The notes below the pieces were generated by a model that ran no database searches, was not told where the DNA came from, and saw only the letters and a program-made list of their open reading frames with translations. A DNA stretch of 64,000 bases, taken from Acestrorhynchus altus (taxonomy: Eukaryota > Chordata > Actinopteri > Characiformes > Acestrorhynchidae). The position numbers were made by a program, and so were the translations under genes. Positions 10,909 to 22,835 of the stretch are shown here, piece after piece. The number at the start of each line of letters is the position of its first letter. Position 1 is the stretch's first letter. The DNA lies in NCBI GenBank assembly GCA_034509495.1, contig CM067510.1:27008604-27072603 (forward strand). The letters are read 5' to 3'.

Positions 10909-10959
<51 letters not shown>
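10909..10959. repeat. (AC)n microsatellite
   Basis: A pure AC dinucleotide tract of about 50 bases. Confidence 0.97.
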
Positions 10960-10965
<6 letters not shown>

Positions 10966-11288
10966 TTTGACTTATGTTATGGTCAAAAGTGTGTACACAC
11001 CCATTCTATATATTGAGTTTAGGTCATACTTATTGTTAACAAGCAGGGATGGGCTGGTCATCGGGAGATGACCAGTCGCTGTGGATGTGGGTCAGTGAGA
11101 GTGTGTAGGGGCCAGTGAATGGATTTCATATCTACCTCATGTATATAATGTCTACTTACTTATATATCAGTATCTGCATGTAACTGTGCATATGACAATA
11201 ATTTAGAATTTTGAATCTTGAAAAGTTGTGAAAGGCATCTGATCATTCGCAACTTTAACTAAGAAGGTTATTAACTGTATATGTATAC

Positions 11289-11289
11289 A

Positions 11290-11341
<52 letters not shown>
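11289..11341. repeat. (TA)n microsatellite
   Basis: A pure TA tract of about 52 bases. Confidence 0.97.
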
Positions 11342-11343
<2 letters not shown>

Positions 11344-11984
11344 TAAAGTTTATTAAACAGCATCATTTAAACAATAAAAAAGGCATTTTGTCCAGGACAT
11401 GAGCAGGAAAGTGAGGTTTATGTAAAGGCACTAAGGGGATAACTGCTCTACAGCCTCCAGTTCGGCCTCTAACACCACACATTCCTTTCCGTATCAGATA
11501 AAACCTGATAGGTGTGACAGCAGCCGGTGAGTCAGAGCCGTTACACCTCCCCAATGGGCTCTGTTATCCTCCCTGAATTTGAGCTGCAGCTCAGTGTCAT
11601 CCTGAGGCACCTTACACCCAGGACTGACATGATATCTGACATGAACACGGGCAGGGATGGTTGATGCCATGTGTGCTGGGTAACTGAGAATCACACATCC
11701 TCCTCTGTGGTCACACCTCTCAGCAGGCTGATTCTCAGTGACTCAGCGACTGAAACCAGGCCGTAACAAACTTCTCGTTAGTTCTGAGGCAAATGTTCTG
11801 GAAATCTCCTCCACGGTGTGAACAAGGTATTAACACATTGTATAAAGTCCTTGTCCTAAACCACTAACATAGTGTTAACACACTGGATAAAGTGCTCGTC
11901 CTAAACCACTAACACGGTGTTAGCACACTGGATAAAGTCCTCCAATATTACACATCTGTGAAGGTAAACGTAAGTGAATGTTTG
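11342..11984. other. Unassigned intergenic sequence
   Basis: Mostly unique. At 11863-11940 a block of about 60 bases containing CCTAAACCACTAACA is partly duplicated in tandem. No gene is seen. Confidence 0.6.
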
Positions 11985-12291
11985 CTGTCAGTATATCTGT
12001 ATAACTACAATTAAATGTTTCCAGTAACTGTTGATTATTCCGGCACTAATTTCAGACGATCCCTCTGTTATGTTGCTGAGTTTCCTCCCAGAACTTAATT
12101 CTACTCTAAACATTCTTTGCTTAGAGTCATTGTCTTTTGGCATGATCTCTTTAGGTTCATTTCACAGATAGACGTCCTGACATTTTCCTTTAGAATTTAC
12201 TGCTATAATTCAGAATGCATTGTTCCATCAATGATGGCAAGCCGCCCTGGCCCAGATGCAGCAAAACAGGTCCAAAACATTATTTAAAATG

Positions 12292-12358
<67 letters not shown>

Positions 12359-12520
12359 TAATTTAATTTATTATTATTTAATTTAATAACAAAAAAAAAA
12401 TCTATTTTGGTCTCATCCGTCCACAAACCATCGTTCCAGTCTTCTGGCTCATTTGTTTGATTTGGTTCTTCTACTTTTAGGACTTGTGTCAAAATCTGAT
12501 GAAGTTGTAGCAGAAATATA
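11985..12520 (-). mobile_element. Tc1-like remnant split by a microsatellite
   Basis: On the reverse strand, sequence near 12400-12440 encodes DGLWTDETK, the conserved W-(T/S)-DE motif of Tc1/mariner transposases. The forward strand has GCATTGTTCCATCAATGATG, also present at 3487-3506 in the sibling copy. A (TTA)n tract at about 12294-12375 interrupts it, and stops break the frame. Confidence 0.75.
12294..12375. repeat. (TTA)n microsatellite
   Basis: About twenty TTA units followed by TTTAATTTAA variants, inside a Tc1-like remnant. Confidence 0.95.
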
Positions 12521-12592
12521 TAAAAAATATATATAAAGGGGTTCATGCACCAGTGTATGTAAATGAGCTCTGTTTTGATTGGCTGGGGTAAA

Positions 12593-12631
<39 letters not shown>
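12593..12631. repeat. (AC)n microsatellite
   Basis: A pure AC tract of about 38 bases. Confidence 0.97.
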
Positions 12632-12633
<2 letters not shown>

Positions 12634-13164
12634 GTATTGACTAGTATTCCTGTTCAAAAGTGTGCCATTACTTTTCCAACCCTTCTCCCCTCACTAGGCC
12701 AGCACTACCACTCCTGGAGGGGGTGTGTAAGTTGTGTCCACTTTAAGTGAAGAGTGTATGAGAAGAAAAGTGTAACACTCTATTCAATTCGATATATTAG
12801 TGATTTATGTGGTGTTTAATACCCTGTAGTAACAGTTATTGTTCGTTTTCATGGAGCCAAAGGCGTTTACTCTGCCTTTCCTGATCACCCACCCCCATGC
12901 TTCACTGAAATGGTTTGGCTGAGAGTGCAGCGTGCAGAAAGGTTCCGGATCGGTTCAGTGAGTGAAATGAATCGAATCATCTCGCCAAAGGGAAAAGACT
13001 CTCTAGACTCTTAAACGACTCTTGGTTTATAAACGAATCCAGCTGGGCCTAAAACATAGGACTGAACCCCCACTGCACTGATCCACACAGGCTGTTCACA
13101 CCCCTGTCCACTGACACTCATACTGATCCGATTCTGAATCATACTCAGACATTTAGCTCTGAAA

Positions 13165-13830
13165 TATTTAATTCCCTCTACATTTACACAATTTACTATT
13201 TAACCAATTAAATTAATTAAATTAAACTAACATCCCATAAAAAACTTTTAAAATACGAGCAGAAAATTATTTTAAAGGTTTTTATTCATTTATTTACTTT
13301 TTTATTGACTTTAATTTTTAATTAAATTTACATATTGTGATAAAAGGTAAATATTATGTATAAATAAGCAAAATAATTATGCTTATATTTAGATTTTATT
13401 TAGATTTAGCTTTTTACCTCAATTTCTTAAGCCAGTTATCATTTTTATCATTTATCATTTAAATATGACCTTTGTATTTTAAGATTTCTATATTTAAGAT
13501 TTAAATTATTGATAGTATATTGATCTATGAATATATTTGCTATATTAAATTAGATTCATAATTTAAGTATAATATACAATGTAAATATGAGCATAAAAGC
13601 TGTAGAAATATGAGCTTATTTACATGCAATCATCGCTTTTTAGCTCATATTGTAATATTTTAATGTAAAAAAAATGTGAAAATATACTAAAATTGAAGTT
13701 ATCAAATTTTTTGTGTTAATTCAAAAATATTTAATAACTGTTAAAATCATTTATTCATGAATTATGCAGGAACTGAATATGTTAGCTCGTATTTTAATAT
13801 GTAATTATGTTTATATTTAAACACTAAAAA
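13165..13830. other. Very AT-rich stretch upstream of the CpG island
   Basis: About 650 bases made almost wholly of A and T, with runs such as AATTAAATTAAATTAAAC. No gene is present. Composition changes sharply to CpG-rich at about 13838. Confidence 0.85.
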
Positions 13831-13835
13831 ATTAT

Positions 13836-14062
13836 TAACGCGTCTTATTAACGAGTCGATTCCGTCGCTCAGTTGACTCGAGGAGTCGACTCGTTTGCGA
13901 GCGGCACATCAACTGGTGTTCACTCACTCACAGGAAAAGAGTGAGGAACACACACACACACACACACACACACACTCAGACCCCGTGTAGCAGGAAACAC
14001 AGGGGTTAGAGAGACAACATGCAGCCTCGGAACGGAGCTTTGTGAGTCGAGTCCAGGATGCG
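13836..14062 (+). promoter_or_regulatory. fam53b: Candidate fam53b promoter and non-coding exon 1
   Basis: A small CpG-rich island stands out from AT-rich surroundings. It contains ACGCG, several TCG and ACTCG motifs, and the perfect palindrome GAGTCGACTC at 13883-13892. An exon-like stretch follows the short AC tract at 13950-13975. It ends with two usable splice donors, TTT|GTGAGTCG (14041/14042) and GCG|GTGAGA (14062/14063). The fam53b coding exon at 33635 has a normal acceptor, so an upstream exon must exist. This is the best + strand candidate in the window, but the assignment is inference. Confidence 0.4.
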
Positions 14063-14278
14063 GTGAGAAAAGTTGGTTTTGAACTTTGTTTACTTCAGTT
14101 CAGTTTGTTGTTGTTGTTGTTATTGTTGTTGTTGATTATGATGATGTAGTGTGAGAAAACAGCTGTATTGACTCGGTTCTGTGTGTCAGAATGAAACTTC
14201 TGTATTTATTTAAACGTGTAAAGTAAAAACAGGTGGGTGTTTATTACTGCTGGAGCGTCTGTGATCTTTAATAAAGTC

Positions 14279-14302
14279 AGAGTGAGAGAGAGAGAGAGAG
14301 AC

Positions 14303-14345
<43 letters not shown>

Positions 14346-14574
14346 CTATTCCTCACTACAGAGGGAGAGAGAGAGAGAAAAGAGACTATTACCCTTTGCA
14401 AAGAGAGTGAGAGACAGAGAGTCAGAGAGACACACAGAGACTGACAAAGAGAGAGACAATATAAAATCATTTGAGTTAATCAGTTTCAAAGTTTATAATC
14501 AGTTTTCTCACAGCTTTGGCATATGGTTATACGAATGTACAACTGTTCTCATGCCAATAAAGCACCTTGAACTG

Positions 14575-14648
<74 letters not shown>

Positions 14649-15115
14649 CTTCCTCACAGCAGAGAGCGAGAGAGAGAAGAGACTGTTCCTCACTGCAGAG
14701 AGACAGAGAGAGAGAAAGAGAGAGACTATTCCTCACTACAGAGACACACAGAGAGGGAGGGAGATGGAGAGAGAGACTGTTCCCCACTGCAGAGAGACAC
14801 AGAGAGAGCGAGAGAGAGAGAGAGAGACTTCCTCACTGCAGAGAGTGAGAGAGAAGAGACTGTTCCTCACTGCAGAGAGACACAGAGAGAGAGGCTATTC
14901 CTCACTGCAGAGAGACAGAGAGAGAAAGAGAGAGACTGTTCCCCACTGCAGAGAGACACATGGGGAGAGAGAGAGAGAGAGAGAGAGAGAGACGCTATTC
15001 CTTACTGCAGAGAGACACAGAGAGAGAGGGAGGGAGAGACACAGAGAGAGAGACACACACACACACACACAGACAGACAGACAGAGAGTGAGAGAGAGCG
15101 AAAAAGCCTGTAGGC
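14279..15115. repeat. GA-rich minisatellite with CACTGCAGAGAGACA core
   Basis: The array starts with (GA)n at 14282-14342. It continues as tandem units of about 35 to 45 bases built on TTCCTCACTGCAGAGAGACA plus a variable (GA)n tail. It is interrupted by unique sequence at about 14460-14575 and by (AT)n at 14577-14630. The + strand is almost all purine apart from the core. It starts about 220 bases downstream of the candidate fam53b exon 1. Confidence 0.9.
14577..14630. repeat. (AT)n microsatellite
   Basis: A pure AT tract of about 54 bases within the GA-rich array. Confidence 0.97.
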
Positions 15116-15320
15116 AGTTAGCAGATTCAGGTCCAGAAAGTGAAGATCCGCTCTGGGGTTCTGTTCTGACCGCTGGTCTGACTGAGCTACAGCAGGACCA
15201 GCAGATTAGCTGGAAGTCAGAGCAGATCTGCACTTTCAGGATCTGGATCTACTAACTCTACCTACAAGCCAGTGGGGTTAGCTGTCCTTTACCAGACTCG
15301 TTTTTCTGATGGTTTTCTGA

Positions 15321-15560
15321 TGGTCACCGCACCCAGTGCGTTGGTCAGACTCCGTGCCCAAGTTCAGTGATGAGCCTGGGTGCCCGAGTGCGGTGGTCAG
15401 CCTCCGTGCCTGAGTGTGGTGATGAGCCTGGGTGCCCGAGTGCAGTGGTCAGCCTGAATGCGGTTGTCATCCTCCGTGCCTGAATGCGGTGATGAGCCGC
15501 AGTGAGTGTGGTCATTAGCCTGAGTGGTCAGCCTGAGTATGACGATCAGTCTGAGTTTAC
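15321..15560. repeat. 26-bp GCCTGGGTGCCCGAGTGCGG minisatellite
   Basis: About eight degenerate 26-base units alternate GAGCCTGGGTGCCCGAGTGC and CAGCCTCCGTGCCTGAGTG types. Confidence 0.85.
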
Positions 15561-16820
15561 AGCAGATCAGTATCCTAAACTGCTTCTCATTTCTGACACT
15601 GAGGTTCTAATGTTCTCGAAAGCACGGTATTTCTGATTGTAATGTTCTAGTAGACCTGAGGTCTGTTACTCTGAAACTTGAGGCTGTAGAAGTCCAGAGT
15701 CACTGCACAGCAGATCAGACATGAGCTTAATGGGAGCGACTGGGAGGTTTTTGGGGATTTCCAGCTTTCTGAAAAGAGATAAAGATACTGGTTTAGGTTA
15801 ATGTCATAAACGTTAAACATTAATCTCACGTTTGCTGACCTGGGACGCTGTAGTCATGTTGGACTGGGGGGCTGGAGATGTTCCTGTATAGTTACATTTT
15901 CAGTCTGAAGTGATTCACATCAGATTTTTGCCTGAATGGAACCCGGATCTGATTTATTCAAGGCTGTGTGAACGTGTCCAATCGGATCTTTACGGAACAG
16001 ATTTTCACATGTGCTCTTATATCGATTATGTATCTGTATCTGTGGACATGGGACATGAATGTGAACGGTCAGATCAGATTTAATGTGTTCCAACATCAAA
16101 ACATATCAGACGATTATTTAAAAGTAATATTTAACCTCTCTGGTAAAATCAGACAAAATATGACGTTTCGCTCCATGATGGACAAAAACATTCCTCGGCT
16201 TTGATCTGGCCGCTGCGCTTACACAGATCTCAATGTCGAGGTGGGGTTTCCCTACATTAACGTCAGTCAAGTTTTGTTAAGCAGCTGGTGCACACTGCAC
16301 CATGCTCACTCCACCTATGGCATTGTTTTGACCTAGAAGACTTTTATTTTGTTATCTTCCCTGGTCTTTATAATCTGGTTGAAGTTGAGTGTGGATAAGA
16401 ATATCTCAAATGCTTTATGTTTGGAATTTATGAGCATAAAATGTGCATTAAGGTCGCAGTTATGATCACGATTTTGCGTTTGTATAAAAATGTTACTATT
16501 GCGTTTGGTAAACGTTTGCCGTATCGCCCAGCCTTAGCTCTGACCACAGTACGAACCAGCTATAGGTGCTCATTTTTTCACAGCTCAAGTCCACCAGTGA
16601 GGAACAATGCATCCACATGGAGTTGGTGACCATCTTTAAAATGTTCCAGATCAGAATGTTTAATACCAGCCTGAGCAGATCAGGGTCTGATTACAGCAGT
16701 GGAATGCAGAAGCTCAGGGTTCTGCTGTAGGAACAGAGGATGAGGAGAACGTGCCCAGCAGGCCCATGGAGCCTTTCAGTTCTTTTAGCTTTTCAGACTC
16801 TACAACTCTTCCCCCACCCA
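15561..16820. other. Presumed fam53b intron 1, unassigned part
   Basis: Complex, mostly unique sequence with no supported exon. A short run that resembles a reading frame at 15968-16204 has no family resemblance. Confidence 0.5.
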
Positions 16821-16824
16821 AACG

Positions 16825-16826
<2 letters not shown>

Positions 16827-16881
<55 letters not shown>
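16827..16881. repeat. (AC)n microsatellite
   Basis: A pure AC tract of about 54 bases. Confidence 0.97.
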
Positions 16882-16883
<2 letters not shown>

Positions 16884-16980
16884 CAGGCCAAGACTTCCAT
16901 TGGATTAACCCCCGTAAAACCCATTTCTAATTTTAACACCTCGTTTGTCCATATAATTTTTACCTGCTTATTATTTCATA

Positions 16981-17355
16981 GGTAGTACTTATTCAATACA
17001 TACTAATATTTAATGAACAGTAATTATTCAGTACAAATTAATATTCAATAAATGGTAATTTTCCAATACATACTAATATTCAATGAACAGTAATTATTCA
17101 GTACATACTAATATTTAATGAATGGTAATTATCCAGTAATTACTAATATTTAATGAATGGTAATTATTCAGTACATACTAATATTCAATGAACAGTACTT
17201 ATTCAGTTAGAAGTAACTATTCAGTACATACTAATATTTGGTGAGTCGTAATTATTCAATATAAACTAATATTCAGTGATTACTAGTTATTCAGTATGTT
17301 CAGCTCATGTTCATGATAAATGTTTAGTACCTACTAATGATCCAGTATGTATTCG
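16981..17355. repeat. 35-bp TACTAATATTTAATGAATGG minisatellite
   Basis: About ten units of roughly 35 bases with consensus TACTAATATTTAATGAATGG followed by TAATTATTCAGTACA. Divergence increases toward the right end. Confidence 0.9.
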
Positions 17356-18270
17356 GTAGGTTGTGGTTTTTACTTGTCCACTCACAGGCTGGAGCGGGTT
17401 TAGCAGGAACAGTTCTGATCAGTTATTAAATCCTCCTTCAGGTCTGACTCCAGATTACGGGGTGTGAGGTGTTAGTGTATTAGAAGTTATTCCGTTATAT
17501 AATCTGGAGCAGCACAGTGGTGAAGCAGGTGGACTTACCCTGATCGGACTTGTCCGGATAACTGGGCTGTTGCTCAAGACGTTGGTGGGCAGGAGTGCAG
17601 GGTGTAAAATCAGTTAGATCTCATTTTTCACGGTTTGTCAATTAAACAGACAATATTTTTACTGATATTATTAAATAACTGAAACATCGGTCATTCCTGA
17701 GTGACCACGTAGATGGCACCTGATTGGCTGGTGCATTGCTCAACAGCTGTAAAGAGCATGCACTGTTTTTTTACATGGTTTCATGAATTACATACACTAT
17801 AAATAAGGTTTGTGAGGTCATCGTTTTGGTGGAAGGATGTTGTGTAAGTTGTGTAAGGATGTGGGTTGAGTCTACATGGGCCTCATTTAGAATAGTTCCT
17901 TTTGTGGCTTTAGGAAGGACAGCTGTTTGAAAGTTAACTCACATTGAAATCACTGAGAGAGTTGGGTTCCAAATTGTTCCTGAATACGCCGAGATCTTGC
18001 CTGGCTTTATACATGGTCCAATTTTGTCCAGTAGTCCAATCACTGATCATTGGATTCGTTGGTTTCTTTCAGAGTGTAGTGCCCTGTGATTTTCATGATG
18101 GCACATGTTTAATGGCACATATTTCCTTAGGAAAAAAGGAAAAAGGAAAAATGTGCAAAAGAAAAAGAAAAGAAAAGAAATCCGAAAAAAATGAGAAAGA
18201 GGAAAATATGTCAAGTGGCAATTTTTGGCACCCAAGCATTTATTACGTCAGTTCGTGACCTGTTCCTGGA
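17356..18270. other. Presumed intron sequence
   Basis: 17507-17620 (AGCAGCACAGTGGTGAAGCA ...) resembles the start of a widespread fish LINE/SINE 3' region, weakly. 18130-18215 is purine-rich GAAAAAGAAAAG. No gene is seen. Confidence 0.45.
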
Positions 18271-18280
18271 ACTGAAGAGT

Positions 18281-18336
18281 GTTTGTGTGTGTGTTTGTGT
18301 GTGTGTTTGTGTGTGTTTTTGTGTGTGTGTGTTTGT

Positions 18337-18408
<72 letters not shown>

Positions 18409-18410
18409 TC
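18281..18410. repeat. (GT)n/(GTTT) microsatellite
   Basis: About 130 bases of GT with periodic TTT interruptions. Confidence 0.97.
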
Positions 18411-18730
18411 AATGCCACAAATGGGTTAAATGCCAAATGGATTAAATAGCCTTACTGGACTTAATCTATAATCTTGTATAGCAGTGCTTGTAGTAGTGAG
18501 TTTCAAATTTAGCAGCATTGGCCGGTTCGGCTAACTAGAGTTCAGGCTTACTTTAAAGGTGTCAAAACCCATGTATCCTAAAAACATTTTAATTAATGAA
18601 CATTTGTTTTGACACTGAGTCTGTGGGTATTTTGTTATAATAAAACAGAAAATTAAATAATCCATTTGAAATAAGCAAGATTTCACTAAAGCTTCTCACA
18701 AAGGTATAAAATCATGGAGCCCTGCCTTTG

Positions 18731-18731
<1 letters not shown>

Positions 18732-18780
<49 letters not shown>
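18732..18780. repeat. (AC)n microsatellite
   Basis: A pure AC tract of about 48 bases. Confidence 0.97.
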
Positions 18781-18784
<4 letters not shown>

Positions 18785-19712
18785 TTACATGTGAGTATTG
18801 GTGAGTCATTATTGGAATTTCATTGTATCGAGGAATTGAGATCAGCATTAGTAGGTCTTTGTCCTGGACAAATGTAAGAATGCAAGAAACCCCGTATGCC
18901 AGTCCCTGGCCGTTTAAAAGACCGAAATCAATTGATGCAGGGTTTCTGTTAGTGCACTCTTTAGGGTCATAGAAGGGGAGTTGGGATGGGGGCAGCTCTC
19001 AGCAGGGAACTATGCTTCAGTTGTTGGGGGAGGGTCTGTGTTGCTGAGTGCTGGCGAAATATTTCATTTATGTGTCTAATCAAACTGTAGCGCCCCCTAT
19101 TGGTGTGTTTACACTAAATGTGGCACCCTGTCTCAGTCATGTTGTATAGAATTCTCAAATTTAGTCTCAGTTCAACAAAGTGTGGAGTTATTAGCCAACT
19201 GATTTTTTTGATGCTCCATCCAGATTAACATTGTGTAGATTCAAATTTGTGAAACGTTAACCATTTTGAAGATAAATATTCACTTACATACTTCATATGT
19301 TGCTAAAACCAGATTTGAGACCATCGGATGGAAATTATAGGATTATTTGCAGATACCAAATGCATGTATGTCAAATGAATTTTATGAGAGACGTACTTAT
19401 TTTACTGCTATCTGTCCTACTGCAGTTGGTAGTAGCGTCTCCACACCTGGAGATATGTATGATCATAGGTTTCATGGTGATCGACCAATTGTAAGGCTTT
19501 TAAGTACCTGTGGAAATCGGATTGACTTATGATGGCTGTGATTTTTTTGAATATGACGTTAGACTCATAGTTGAATATATTTTTGTGGTGTAGCATGTTT
19601 TTGCTTGTTATAGCACCACCTAGCAATGCAGTACCACAACTCTGACAACCCCCTTAGGGAACATTCTTTCAGAGCAATCGGACAAAGCATTTCTACGTTT
19701 TTTTAGGGTTCA
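18781..19712. other. Presumed intron sequence
   Basis: Unique-looking sequence without a supported exon. I see no recognisable element. Confidence 0.5.
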
Positions 19713-20003
19713 ACGTGCTTAAAAATAATGGTTCTTTAAGGTTTCTTTAATAGAAGAATGATTCTAAATAGAACCATGATCACTCAATGAATACTTTATA
19801 GCACCAAAAATGGTCCTTCTGATATAACATATGACCTCTTTGTTTTTTTATATGGAACTCTTTGCAAAACTCTTCTATATAGAGCAATCCACAGCACATT
19901 CTCCATCAGTCAGAAGAACCCTTTCATAATGCATGGTTGTATATAGAACCATTGTCTGTACTAAAGAACCCTTAAAGAACCATTGTTTGTGTTCTTAGAG
20001 TGC
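19713..20003. mobile_element. Foldback MITE with AATGGTTCTTTAAGG ends
   Basis: The left end GTGCTTAAAAATAATGGTTC is followed by TTTAAGG. The right end CCTTAAAGAACCATTGTTTG is its complement and is followed by GTTCTTAGAGTGC. Internal AGAACC/GGTTCT pairs give further pairing. A non-coding hairpin of about 290 bases is typical of a non-autonomous DNA transposon. Confidence 0.8.
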
Positions 20004-20984
20004 ATAAAGCTTGGTCTATTTAGCCTGAACGGACTTCTCTCAAACCTAGAACCCTCTGATCTGTGTTTGAGTGTCAGAATGGCTGCAGTATGTTGTTGTT
20101 TTTGTTGACGTTGGTCGTGACGTTGTCGAGGCTGTCGTGTTAGTGGTTTTTCTCCTGGGGCAAAAATGCTGATTGCTCTCGTCTGAGTGCAACATGAGCC
20201 CCCATCGCCTGTCAGACTCCCTTCATTTCACAGAGCTTTTTGGAGAGGGCCTTGTGAGAGAATGTTTGTGGAGGTTAGTTGGGCGTAACTGGGTTATAGG
20301 CCTAATTTCTTAAGACTTCTCAGCACACAGAACAGGTTTGGCATCGGGTAACAGCTGTTTATTTGAAATACAAGATAATAACATTTTCCCTGCTGCCACG
20401 AGACCAGATGACGAGCCGTTTCTGTTTTAGGCTGGGATTCATCCAGTCATGGGTTCTGGCTCTGAAAGTTTCACAGTTGTTAAACTGGGGCCAGTTAATG
20501 CTTCAGTATTTCAGGAAGAGAGGACAATATGGCTGCTGCAAGGTTGTGTACATCAGAAGACTAAGTAGCCAGTGCAGCTTCACTCCACTCAGGTGCTTGT
20601 CAGAAGGTCCAACATGAAGATCTTCCAAAGTGATGACACTGAGGCATCGACAAACACTGTTAAACATCAGAATAAATGAATGGAAGAGTTCAGCAATGAC
20701 GTTACAAACAACAAGCCATTCTTAGAGAGTTTTTATCCATGCAGGCCATAAGTTAATGCAGTCATGTGATAAAATTAATCACACGTGATGCTGGGATCAA
20801 AATAGTTTCCACACTTGAAGTGAACCCCAGACCACTGATTGAAGGAGGATCAGAGATAGATTCCCTGGATCACGCCTCTGCTTGAAGATGGCATTACCAA
20901 AACGTACGTGTACCAAAGTCTTTCCATGCTTTGGAAAACAATTTATAAAATCTCTATGAATTTGTCCTCCTCATTTAACTCATC

Positions 20985-21145
20985 CACACTGGTGAATTCA
21001 AACATTAGCGGGCAGTGAGCACATATGCCCTGAGGGGTGGGCAGCCCAACCGCAGCAGCCAGTGAGCAGCTGCGGATTTTAGTGTCTTGCTCAAGGGCAC
21101 TTCTGTCAAGTTGTGCCAGTTCAGGGATTCAAACCGGCAATATGA
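20985..21145. mobile_element. Dispersed teleost repeat with GGGATTCAAACCGGC
   Basis: The segment GTGTCTTGCTCAAGGGCACT followed by GGGATTCAAACCGGCAAT is a repeat I recognise as common in fish. The second part resembles a tRNA B-box. I assign it to a SINE or LINE-derived repeat; the family is uncertain. Confidence 0.6.
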
Positions 21146-21261
21146 TGAAATCCTGAACAGAATTTAGGTTAGGGTAGTGGTAGGGTTGGTTTTTAGGGTT
21201 AACACTATACAAACTCTAATAAAGATCTAATTTGTGTCCTTTTTAATGAAGTATTACACTT

Positions 21262-21278
21262 ATGTATGTATGTGTATG

Positions 21279-21352
<74 letters not shown>

Positions 21353-21390
21353 TTGTATACTGTATACACACACACACACACACACAGTGT
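21262..21390. repeat. Compound TATG/TA/TG/CA microsatellite
   Basis: GTATGTATG, (TA)n and (TG)n of about 55 bases are followed, after TCTTGTATACTGTATA, by (CA)n. The (TG)n and (CA)n arms can pair across the GTATAC palindrome. Confidence 0.95.
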
Positions 21391-22519
21391 ACCACTGAGC
21401 AGAGAGTGTGCACAGACACACTGATGAGAAATTGTGCAGGAACACATTTTGTGAACACACCCTAAAGTGACACTTCCACTTTTAAGTGTTTGTACTCATT
21501 TTCCTGACAGTGACGGCGGCCTGAACGTGGCGGGAAAAGCAGAAGTGTCTCCTCTGGTGGCTGGGGATGATTACCCTTGCGGCAAATGAGGCAATAAAAC
21601 GAGCTGTGCTGATCATGTGACTGAATATAGGAACTTCTACTGTGGGTGGGGATGGTAAACATGGGGGGATGTGGGGGGTAAAACTGATTAAGTGACCTAG
21701 TTAATGACAAAACGACCACTATAAAACAATGGAGCCATGTGCGGCAGCACGAGGCCTCTGAAAGCATCCAAAGTACAAAGGCCTCTACAGTCGATCAGAA
21801 ACTTAATAAGACTGCTCAACCATGTGTGAACGTCTGATAACTTACTTTGTCTGGACCGCTCGCCACGTTTTAATCTGTACAGTACAGAGCGTGTGGGGGT
21901 GGGGCTTAAACAGGGGGACACAATGAGGAATACTGAGGTCCTGTACTTCATAAACACTCCAGGAATTGTTTCATATGAAAGTTTATTGATGAGGTCATAA
22001 ACACCTTAAATCCATTTATAATCAGTTATCACAGAGCTTCTCCTACTCTCCTCCTACCCAACACTGTCCCACGAGAAGGTCTACCACTAATAGCTGGGCG
22101 TTTTTTTTCCCCTGTGATGGAAATGAACACATTTGACAACCCTAATAATAACTAAATATTCATTCATTGATCATAATTGAGATAAATAATCTATTAATCA
22201 TGATTGTGATTTGAGGTCGTATCAGCCAGCTCCTCCAACATTGCCCACATACTTTCTTCCCACATGCATTCTTTACACCGGCCTGGATATTAAGCAGTAC
22301 ATCCATTCGAGGGCTGATCAGAATCAAAATTTGGTTTTGCCCCACAGTGGTCCTGCTCCATCCCATCTGTGTCTATTAGCTGTCAGAGAACGTACACAAA
22401 TACGTACGAGAGCCATAATAATAAAGCAAACTGTTATTGCACTGGCTTTAATATAGCTGTATTAATATGGTAATAATAGTAATTATTAACATATGACGCC
22501 ACAGGTAGTGCATGTGTCA
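21391..22519. other. Presumed intron sequence
   Basis: Unique sequence without a supported exon. A mildly pyrimidine/purine-skewed stretch lies at 21640-21690. Confidence 0.5.
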
Positions 22520-22835
22520 CACAGCTCCAGGGGCCTGGGGTTGTGGGCTCCATCACTGCTCGGGTCACTGTCTTTGAGGAGCTTGGTTTGTTCTTCCTGT
22601 GTCCACGTGGGTTTCCTCCAGGTACTCCAAAAATCCACATGTGAATTGACCATGCTGAATTGCCCCCTAGGTGTGTGTGCATGTGTGTGTGAGACCGTGT
22701 GTGTCTGTGGTACCCTGTGTTAGATTGGCACCCTGTCCAGGGGGTATTCCCGCCTTGCGCCTGAGGACTCCAGGTGGGCTCTGGATTAACCGTGACCCGA
22801 CTGACTGGCTGACTGTTATAAATATGGATGTCAAA
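22520..22835 (+). mobile_element. LINE/SINE 3'-region repeat
   Basis: Successive blocks match a very common teleost repeat: GTGGGTTTCCTCCAGGTACT, CCAAAAATCCACATG, TTGGCACCCTGTCCAGGGGG, and CTCCAGGTGGGCTCTGGATT. It then passes into an AATAAT tail at about 22838. It is non-coding and probably a 3' fragment of a LINE or a SINE sharing that tail. Confidence 0.7.

Noticed and set aside
14407..15255. A 282-codon open frame on the + strand
   Set aside because: It is made of (GA)n, (AT)n and minisatellite units (RERERE, IYIYIY), with no family resemblance. It is a product of low-complexity sequence.
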